8,303 nt of DNA, taken from positions 1 to 8,303 of the forward strand of contig OMVC01000062.1 of assembly GCA_900314375.1 (NCBI GenBank), written 5' to 3'. Position numbers and translations under genes: made by a program. The notes under the pieces are model-generated. The model did no database searches. It worked only from the letters and a program-made list of their open reading frames with translations, and was not told the DNA's origin. Of the stretch, positions 1 to 4,458 are shown one piece after another. How positions within the stretch are numbered: the stretch's first letter is position 1; each line of letters starts with the position of its first letter. This stretch comes from an uncultured bacterium. GTDB lineage: Bacteria > Cyanobacteriota > Vampirovibrionia > Gastranaerophilales > Gastranaerophilaceae.

Positions 1-230
1 AAAAATTTTTGCAAAAAAAAATTGCGTAATTGTAAAAAAAATTAAAATTTCATGAAAAATTATTATTACTGATTGCATATTACAAATACTGAAATATTTC
101 CGCAGAATACGCAATTCTCGACTTTTTATACAAGTAAATAAAAAGTCGATCAATTTTCTTGACCGACATATAAAACTCTCTTCTTATTTTTCACGAAGTT
201 TTAGATTATGAATAAACACTCTCTTTAAAT
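1..230. other. AT-rich intergenic region, no gene seen
   Basis: No convincing coding sequence is visible on either strand. The stretch is dominated by A and T runs. It contains a perfect 12-bp inverted repeat (118-149) and a separate 9-bp inverted pair, AATTGCGTA at 20-28 against TACGCAATT at 108-116. The left window edge cuts the region, so whatever gene lies upstream cannot be seen. Confidence 0.6.
118..149. repeat. Perfect 12-bp inverted repeat
   Basis: TCGACTTTTTAT at 118-129 is followed by an 8-nt spacer and its exact reverse complement ATAAAAAGTCGA at 138-149. The flanks can extend the pairing with AATT on each side (113-116 and 152-155) after a small mismatch. The GC pairs are at the outer ends and the A/T pairs inside. 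This is the reverse of a usual intrinsic terminator, and no long T tract follows directly. It could be a protein-binding palindrome or a weak bidirectional terminator. Confidence 0.55.
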
Positions 231-383
231 TTACTTTATTGCTCGTAAATTTGCCTTCATTCCTGCATCTGAATTGACGCTTGCTGCAGTAGCATAAGCC
301 ATTACCCTGCGTTTTTTTGCTCCTCTTAATATTAACTCAACACTTTCGCATCTATTATGAGACGGTGTTGTTATCTTCTTCAT
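231..383 (-). CDS. Possible small basic protein, 50 aa, unknown
   Basis: This open frame reads 79 codons back to 470, but I chose the internal ATG at 383 because GGAG sits 9 nt upstream of it (GGAGATACAACTTATG), while the longer starts have no such site. The 50-residue product begins MKKITTPSHN and ends GMKANLRAIK. It is strongly basic: the central stretch RGAKKRR (residues 20-26) and many other Lys/Arg suggest nucleic-acid or ribosome contact, but this is inference. No family is recognised and no signal peptide or membrane segment is apparent. It stands alone between two AT-rich non-coding stretches. A possible -10 (TATACT, plus-strand 451-456) lies upstream without a good -35. It may be a chance frame. 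Confidence 0.42.
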   Translation of the reverse strand: MKKITTPSHNRCESVELILRGAKKRRVMAYATAASVNSDAGMKANLRAIK

Positions 384-671
384 AAGTTGTATCTCCATTT
401 GCCTGATTACAAATTTAATATCGGCAAGTTTTGAGAAAAACTTTAAAAATAGTATATACGATTTTAACAAAAATTAATATTGTTTATTTGTAAATTTTTT
501 ATATAAATTTTTATTATTAATTAAAGATTTTTATAAAATTTTCCGTTAATAAATTTGTGGTAATAGAACAGACCTTATGTAAAGAAATGTTACATAGTTT
601 AAGATTAAAAAAGCAATTATTATCTATGTTTTGTTTTTAGATACATGTAGGTCTAAAGTGTAAGGATTAAC
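384..671. other. AT-rich intergenic region with inverted repeats
   Basis: No gene is visible. The region separates the possible small minus-strand gene from the plus-strand pair starting at 672. It probably carries divergent promoters, but so many AT-rich hexamers fit that none is reliable: TTGTAA (488-493) with TATTAT (512-517) is one candidate for the plus strand. It also holds two overlapping pairings near 570-654, listed separately. Confidence 0.5.
570..654 (+). repeat. Nested inverted repeats in leader of the 672 gene
   Basis: TATGTAA (576-582) and TTACATA (590-596) are perfect inverted 7-mers with a 7-nt loop. AGACCT (570-575) and AGGTCT (649-654) also pair, and the adjacent TATGT/ACATG bases extend that pairing with a mismatch. 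The two pairings share bases at 576-580, so they compete. The right arm ends 17 nt before the start codon at 672. It could be leader RNA structure or an operator. The AT-rich setting makes chance a real possibility. Confidence 0.35.
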
Positions 672-944
672 ATGTTTCAAGAAACTTTAAACCTATATAT
701 CAGAAGAATCTTAGATTTCTTAATGTACGCAAAGAACTATATAATAAGACGTAACCCTATAAAAGAAATCGGCAATTCAATATTAGAAGGCATTAAAGAT
801 TTTCTGACAATAAAAAAGAAATTAAAAATGGCTCAATACAGATTGAACTATCACAATCATCAACTCCAGAAAATGGAACAATTGATAGCACAAAATGCAG
901 ACCACAATTTCTTAAAAGGTTCCAATCTCGATCAAAAAAGGTAA
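672..944 (+). CDS. Small basic protein of unknown function, 90 aa
   Basis: The start ATG follows AAGGA at a 6-nt spacing, which supports real translation. The product has a mixed hydrophobic/basic N-terminal half (residues 1-45, with LYIRRILDFL and IIRR). A Lys-rich stretch (DFLTIKKKLK, about 44-53) follows, then a Gln/His/Asn-rich helical-looking tail. No signal peptide, clear membrane segment or known family is recognised. The next gene begins only 6 nt after this stop, with its ribosome site AAGGA overlapping the stop codon, so the two are almost certainly co-transcribed and translationally coupled. The small size and pairing with a coiled-coil protein suggest a structural or chaperone-like role, but nothing in the sequence proves one. 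Confidence 0.7.
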   Translation: MFQETLNLYIRRILDFLMYAKNYIIRRNPIKEIGNSILEGIKDFLTIKKKLKMAQYRLNYHNHQLQKMEQLIAQNADHNFLKGSNLDQKR

Positions 945-950
945 GGACAA

Positions 951-1286
951 ATGGGTTTATTAGTAGGTATCATTCAAAAAAGACAATTGGTAATGGAAAA
1001 GTCAAACCTTGCATTCCAGTTGCTTCTGATTACGAAAGCAATGTCTGTTGCTTCAAACTCTGCTAATGAATTATTACAGGTTGGCACTGATTATGAAGCA
1101 GATACGCTCATCGCCAAGAAACTTCAGGAGCGCCAATATAAATTAAAACTTCTTGAAGAAAAATTACAATTACAAAAGGGTTCAATACAAACACGATTAA
1201 ACGAAATAGAAGAAGAACTCAAATCCGTTGATTCAATGATAAACGCAGAAATTAAGACAATGTTTTCTTATAACATTCCCGGTTAG
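951..1286 (+). CDS. Coiled-coil protein of unknown function, 111 aa
   Basis: The start at 951 is supported by TAAGGACAAATG, where AAGGA overlaps the stop of the preceding gene. The N-terminal half (residues about 15-45) is a hydrophobic, Ala/Ser-rich helical segment. Residues about 54-100 are rich in Leu, Lys, Glu and Gln with heptad-like spacing (KKLQERQYKLKLLEEKLQLQ and onward), typical of a coiled coil. The tail ends AEIKTMFSYNIPG. There is no signal peptide. Short helical coiled-coil proteins of this shape occur among secretion-system chaperones, rod or needle subunits, but I do not recognise a family. It ends 7 nt from the stop of the convergent minus-strand gene. Confidence 0.72.
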   Translation: MGLLVGIIQKRQLVMEKSNLAFQLLLITKAMSVASNSANELLQVGTDYEADTLIAKKLQERQYKLKLLEEKLQLQKGSIQTRLNEIEEELKSVDSMINAEIKTMFSYNIPG

Positions 1287-1293
1287 CTGACAA

Positions 1294-1917
1294 TTATTTA
1301 GAATGAACAAACAATCCTATAATATCATTCATTGCAACAGCTTGCCTCTGGTATTGTTGTGATTGTTGTTCCAGTATGCTTATTTGATTTCGATAATCAA
1401 TAATATTTTTTTGACATTCTCTTGCGCGCGATGTCAAATCATCTTGAACTTGTTTTGCTTCTTGAATAACTGATTGCATAGAAATACCTAAAGCTTCCAT
1501 TGTTTGGCGGATAATGAGCGCGCCTGTCTGCTTTGAAACGCCTGTAGGTAATTTAGCGATTAAATTATTTAAAATAGCAATATTAGCAGGTAAATCAACC
1601 GTCACCTGTGCAGAAGAAAAAGATGCCGATGTGCCTAAATTTTGGTTTAAACTTTGATTAAAAGCATTATCAATAGCGGATTGGCTTGAGAATGAATTGT
1701 TATACTGCGGAATCTCGTCGGCAATTGCACTTGTTGATATGGTTTGATTATGACTTATGCTTGAAATGTCGCTGCTAAATTCATTATTTACTGAAACTTC
1801 TTGTCCAAAGTTCTGTATGTCTTCTGTTGTATCTTCAACAGCAACAGCTCCTCCGTTTTGTCTTTTCAAAGCTTCTACAATTTTTTTCCCTACACTGTCA
1901 CTAATCTTTTCAGTCAT
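1294..1917 (-). CDS. Unknown protein with low-complexity region and C-terminal coiled coil, 207 aa
   Basis: The ATG at 1917 follows AGAGGT with 4 nt spacing, and a near-perfect promoter lies just upstream, so this gene is very likely real. Residues 1-20 form a short basic helix (KKIVEALKRQ). Residues about 25-105 are Ser/Asn/Gln-rich and probably disordered. Residues about 108-150 (PANIAILNNLIAKLPTGVSK, then ALIIRQTMEALGI) look like a folded helical domain. Residues about 150-195 form a polar coiled coil, and the protein ends DIIGLFVHSK. No membrane segment or signal peptide is seen and no family is recognised. The architecture (disordered linker, small domain, coiled coil) would suit a scaffold or cell-division/polarity factor, but that is a guess. 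Confidence 0.78.
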   Translation of the reverse strand: MTEKISDSVGKKIVEALKRQNGGAVAVEDTTEDIQNFGQEVSVNNEFSSDISSISHNQTISTSAIADEIPQYNNSFSSQSAIDNAFNQSLNQNLGTSASFSSAQVTVDLPANIAILNNLIAKLPTGVSKQTGALIIRQTMEALGISMQSVIQEAKQVQDDLTSRARECQKNIIDYRNQISILEQQSQQYQRQAVAMNDIIGLFVHSK

Positions 1918-1946
1918 GTCTACCTCTACTAATTAAACTCATAAAA

Positions 1947-1975
1947 ATTATATTCTATAAATAATAATATTTCAA
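1947..1975 (-). promoter_or_regulatory. Sigma70-like promoter for the 207-aa gene
   Basis: On the minus strand TTGAAA (plus coordinates 1970-1975) is separated by exactly 17 nt from TATAAT (1947-1952), a perfect -10 and a 5/6 -35. The start codon at 1917 lies about 30 nt downstream of the -10, giving a short leader containing the AGAGGT ribosome site. Confidence 0.75.
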
Positions 1976-2014
1976 GAATGTTTATTTTTGTAATATCTTT
2001 TTCTTTTTTATTTG

Positions 2015-2043
2015 TTGTCGAGGGTGTTCGTTTGTGTTATTAT
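2015..2043 (+). promoter_or_regulatory. Sigma70-like promoter for the purH-like/deaminase operon
   Basis: TTGTCG (2015-2020) and TATTAT (2038-2043) are separated by exactly 17 nt. Transcription should begin near 2050, which places the in-frame GTG at 2034 inside the promoter and supports the ATG at 2067 as the true start. It lies back to back with the minus-strand promoter at 1947-1975, so the two transcripts are divergent. Confidence 0.65.
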
Positions 2044-2066
2044 TCTGCGTAAATAGTGAGGAATTT

Positions 2067-2999
2067 ATGAATACAATTGAAATAAATGATTTTAAGGAAT
2101 TGGAGTGCGGAGCTAATGTTTACCAATCCGCTTCTCTTGGAAAAACTTATGAAGTTGTGGATTATGATGTATTAAGCAGGGATAAAGAACTTTCATATAT
2201 GGATTATATCAATTTAACAGCTTCATTGAGAGTTTGTGCGGAATTTTTCGATGTAAATTGCATAGTTGCGGTAAAAGAAAATATAATATGCGCTGTAGCT
2301 TTAGGTGCAACAATAGATGATGCTTATGTAAAAGCTATAGATTGTAATCCGGCGGCAATTTCAGATTCGACTATTGCGTCTTCAAAAGAAATAACATTCG
2401 AAACCGCAAAACAAATGTGCGCAATGAATGTAAAAAATATTATAGCTCCATCTTTTTCTAAAGACGCTTTTTCATATTTGCTTGATACAAATATAAAAAT
2501 GGTATGTATAAAAACACCGCTTCACGAAATTCAGGGGTTTAGCGCTCCTGACATAAAAATGACACCATTCGGAGCTTTAGTTCAAGAGCAAAATTCTTCA
2601 AAATTAACAAAAGATTCGTTTGCAACTGTTACAACAAATAAGCCGTCGCAAGAACAGGCTGAAGATGCAATATTTGCATGGAAAATTTCGAAACATTTAA
2701 AGAGCATATCTGCATTGATAGTAAAAGATCTGGTAACAAAAGCTGTCATACAGGGTGCTACCGATGAAATTTCCGCTATAGAAGCAGCAACTGATTTAGC
2801 TTGCGAAAGCTCTAAAGATGCAGTATTGGCTTATGATGGTGCAATATCTCATACAAAAAGTATAAATGCCGCAATACAAGGGCGAATCGGTTTAATTATT
2901 GAAGCAGGCGACAGTAAAAATTCTCAAGAAGTTTTAAAATATGCGGATAAATACGGAATTTCAATGATTTTTACTAAATTTAGAAACAACAAATATTAA
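2067..2999 (+). CDS. Degenerate PurH C-terminal (AICAR transformylase-like) protein, 310 aa
   Basis: The ATG at 2067 follows GAGG at 5 nt. An upstream in-frame GTG at 2034 is rejected because it lies in the promoter. The whole protein aligns by eye with the C-terminal AICAR-formyltransferase half of PurH: LECGANVYQ (12-20) for LRYGxNPHQ, KELSY (40-44), IIAPSF (125-130), FGALVQE (168-174), FAWKISKHLKS (203-213) and a final IFTKFRNNKY for the family's FTGxRHFRH. The N-terminal IMP cyclohydrolase half is absent. Key signatures are lost: KHTNPCG reads KENIICA (70-76), so the catalytic His is Glu71. GAGQMSRVD reads QGATDEISA (229-237), and KSN reads KSI. Normal transformylase activity is therefore unlikely. 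A ligand-binding or regulatory role is possible. It is co-transcribed with a nucleotide deaminase 9 nt downstream. Confidence 0.8.
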   Translation: MNTIEINDFKELECGANVYQSASLGKTYEVVDYDVLSRDKELSYMDYINLTASLRVCAEFFDVNCIVAVKENIICAVALGATIDDAYVKAIDCNPAAISDSTIASSKEITFETAKQMCAMNVKNIIAPSFSKDAFSYLLDTNIKMVCIKTPLHEIQGFSAPDIKMTPFGALVQEQNSSKLTKDSFATVTTNKPSQEQAEDAIFAWKISKHLKSISALIVKDLVTKAVIQGATDEISAIEAATDLACESSKDAVLAYDGAISHTKSINAAIQGRIGLIIEAGDSKNSQEVLKYADKYGISMIFTKFRNNKY

Positions 3000-3008
3000 G
3001 GATTAGAT

Positions 3009-3461
3009 ATGGCAAATATAAAACCATGGGATGAATATTTTCTTGATATGGCAAAAACTTGTGCCAGTCGTTCAAATTGTTTGAGAGCACAAGTGGGTGC
3101 TGTCATTGTAGGACCTGATAAAAAAATAAAAGCAACAGGTTATAACGGAACGCCTTCAAAAGTAGAATCTTGCGCAGAACGAGGAAAATGTTACAGAATA
3201 GAACATAATATTCCTTCAGGTACACAGTATGAAACTTGTCGCTCCATTCATGCGGAGCAAAATGCTATCATACAAGCAGGACAAGACAGATGCAAAGACG
3301 GGACAATATATATCTGGGGGCATAATATGATTTGTATATTATGCAAAAGATTTATTGTTCAATCGGGAATAACAAATTGTGTATTAAAAAAAGATGAAAC
3401 CTCCGAGATTTTGCGCGTATCCGTTGAAGATTTACGCCGCGAACTTGAAGCCTATACTTAA
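3009..3461 (+). CDS. dCMP/cytidine-type deaminase (ComEB family), 150 aa
   Basis: This is a zinc-dependent hydrolytic deaminase, most like dCMP deaminases that convert dCMP to dUMP for thymidylate synthesis. The active-site motif HAE is at residues 81-83 (SIHAEQNAI) with Glu83 as proton shuttle. The other zinc ligands are C109 and C112 (ICILCKRF), in the position of the usual PCxxC, with the proline replaced by Ile. The N-terminal part (SRSNCLRAQVGAVIV, with GYNGTPS at 44-50) and the Cys-rich insert (C55, C61, C77) also match dCMP deaminases, where such residues can bind a structural zinc. Length is normal. AAGGA lies 6 nt before the start, and only 9 nt separate it from the PurH-like gene, so they form an operon. 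Its stop overlaps that of the convergent gene by 4 nt. Substrate is inferred from family resemblance only. Confidence 0.88.
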   Translation: MANIKPWDEYFLDMAKTCASRSNCLRAQVGAVIVGPDKKIKATGYNGTPSKVESCAERGKCYRIEHNIPSGTQYETCRSIHAEQNAIIQAGQDRCKDGTIYIWGHNMICILCKRFIVQSGITNCVLKKDETSEILRVSVEDLRRELEAYT

Positions 3462-3476
3462 GAAGGTATATTTTTT
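3453..3476 (+). terminator. Weak candidate terminator at end of deaminase operon
   Basis: TATAC (3453-3457) can pair with GTATA (3466-3470), and six T residues follow at once (3471-3476). The stem has a single GC pair and overlaps the deaminase stop codon, so it would be a weak terminator. It also lies at the 3' end of the convergent minus-strand gene. Confidence 0.3.
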
Positions 3477-3877
3477 GTACTGTTTATTTTAATTTTTGCG
3501 TGACTATGCAATTCCGAACCTATTGTTGAAAAAATCGATCCCGCGGTTTCCGGATGTAACGCAGAAGATTCAATAGTTTTAGGGGTTGCATACGGTGTTA
3601 TTTTTGCTAATACAGATGGTACTATACCATAAGAATCAACTCCCAATGGTTTTAAGATAAAAGCTGTTCCAATTACATCAGAGCCGCTTGCGACAGTATT
3701 TGTAACAGGAACTCCGACAACCGTTGAGGATGAGCCTATAAGAGTTGAAAAGCCTGAAGAAGCCTTGGCTCCGACCGGAGCATTGTTATACATATCCATA
3801 ACAGCTTTACCCAAGCTTACTTTATCAATTTTAATCCTTGCTCCGAAAGAGATATTATTAACAGGTTGTATATTCAT
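3458..3877 (-). CDS. FGA-motif N-terminal protein of unknown function, 139 aa
   Basis: The ATG at 3877 follows GGAGG at 5 nt, a strong ribosome site. The protein starts MNIQPVNNISFGARI. From memory, this short N-terminal signature (hydrophobic-x-FGA) recurs on many otherwise unrelated proteins of gut Melainabacteria; I cannot verify that here. The rest is Ser/Thr/Val/Gly-rich with no charged clusters until the basic tail (HAKIKINSTKN). A mildly hydrophobic Gly/Val/Thr stretch spans about 45-72. There is no classical signal peptide or clear membrane helix. The function is unknown. It converges on the deaminase gene, sharing 4 nt at the stops, and is transcribed divergently from the flagellar operon beginning at 4087. 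Confidence 0.75.
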   Translation of the reverse strand: MNIQPVNNISFGARIKIDKVSLGKAVMDMYNNAPVGAKASSGFSTLIGSSSTVVGVPVTNTVASGSDVIGTAFILKPLGVDSYGIVPSVLAKITPYATPKTIESSALHPETAGSIFSTIGSELHSHAKIKINSTKNIPS

Positions 3878-3886
3878 TTTGCCTCC

Positions 3887-3900
3887 AAGTCTTTTGACTT
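3887..3900 (-). repeat. Small hairpin just upstream of the FGA-protein start
   Basis: On the minus strand AAGTC-AAAA-GACTT forms a perfect 5-bp stem with a 4-nt loop. It ends immediately before the GGAGG ribosome site of the gene starting at 3877. It would be in the mRNA leader and could modulate translation or stability. Confidence 0.4.
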
Positions 3901-3984
3901 AAATATTATGATAAATTTAATAAAAATTAAAGTTTTTTGTGGGAAATATTGATTTTTGTAAATTTATCATTAAGAGCATGAAAC

Positions 3985-4020
3985 AAAATCAACGCTTTTG
4001 TACTCCAAACGGTTGATTTT
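3985..4020. repeat. Perfect 9-bp inverted repeat upstream of fliE
   Basis: AAAATCAAC (3985-3993) and GTTGATTTT (4012-4020) are exact reverse complements separated by 18 nt. They lie just upstream of the -35 of the putative fliE promoter, between two divergent genes. The position suits an operator or a weak terminator. The stem is mostly A/T. Confidence 0.4.
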
Positions 4021-4031
4021 TAATATAAATC

Positions 4032-4061
4032 TTGATAAAAATACGAAAAATGCATTATTAT
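4032..4061 (+). promoter_or_regulatory. Putative sigma70-like promoter for the flagellar operon
   Basis: TTGATA (4032-4037) and TATTAT (4056-4061) are separated by 18 nt, with the fliE start 26 nt after the -10. A flagellar sigma28 or sigma54 site was looked for and not found: neither a GCCGATAA-like -10 nor a TGGCA-TTGC pair is present in 3900-4086. Confidence 0.5.
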
Positions 4062-4086
4062 AAAGTAGAGAGGTAGAAAAGTTATT

Positions 4087-4425
4087 ATGAGCAACAGTTA
4101 TTTTCCGCAATATGACTTGGCAGGCAGGATACAGCATACAAAATTTGCTTCTGGGTATAATATGCCAAGTATTCGTTTAGATAGAGTTGAAAAACCTGAA
4201 ACACAGGATTTTAAACAGGTATTTTCCGGTTTGATGGAAAATTTCAATCAAGAACTCAATGCTCCTGATAACTTGTTGAAAGATGTCATGCAAGGCAATC
4301 AGAACGTTGATATTCACGATGTTATGATAGCAATATCAAAATCAGAAATCAGCGTAAACCTTGCAACTCAAATGGTTGGTAAAGCAATCAATGCTTACGA
4401 CAGAGTAATGCAAATTAATATATAA
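4087..4425 (+). CDS. fliE: Flagellar hook-basal body complex protein FliE, 112 aa
   Basis: FliE joins the flagellar rod to the FliF MS ring and is an early export substrate. The C-terminal third is diagnostic: VDIHDVMIAISKSEISVNLA (74-93), followed by TQMVGKAINAYDRVMQINI to the end, matches the family pattern DvHdVmiA..kaelslnlatqvrnKvidAYqeIMrMqi. The N-terminal part is variable, as is usual. Length of 112 residues is normal. The nearest purine-rich site (GAGAGG, about 4067-4072) is rather far from the ATG, so translation may be modest. It is the first gene of the operon: a minus-strand gene lies upstream, and the usual flgB-flgC pair is not in front. fliF follows after 33 nt. Confidence 0.9.
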   Translation: MSNSYFPQYDLAGRIQHTKFASGYNMPSIRLDRVEKPETQDFKQVFSGLMENFNQELNAPDNLLKDVMQGNQNVDIHDVMIAISKSEISVNLATQMVGKAINAYDRVMQINI

Positions 4426-4458
4426 TAATAAATTTAGCAAACAGACAGTGGGACGGAA

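Noticed and set aside
118..149. Standard rho-independent terminator
   Set aside because: GC pairs are at the outside, A/T pairs next to the loop, and no T run follows the stem, so it is listed as an inverted repeat only.
2034..2066. Earlier in-frame GTG start for the PurH-like gene
   Set aside because: The codons lie inside a TTGTCG-17 nt-TATTAT promoter and the ATG at 2067 has a GAGG site 5 nt upstream, so the longer protein is unlikely.
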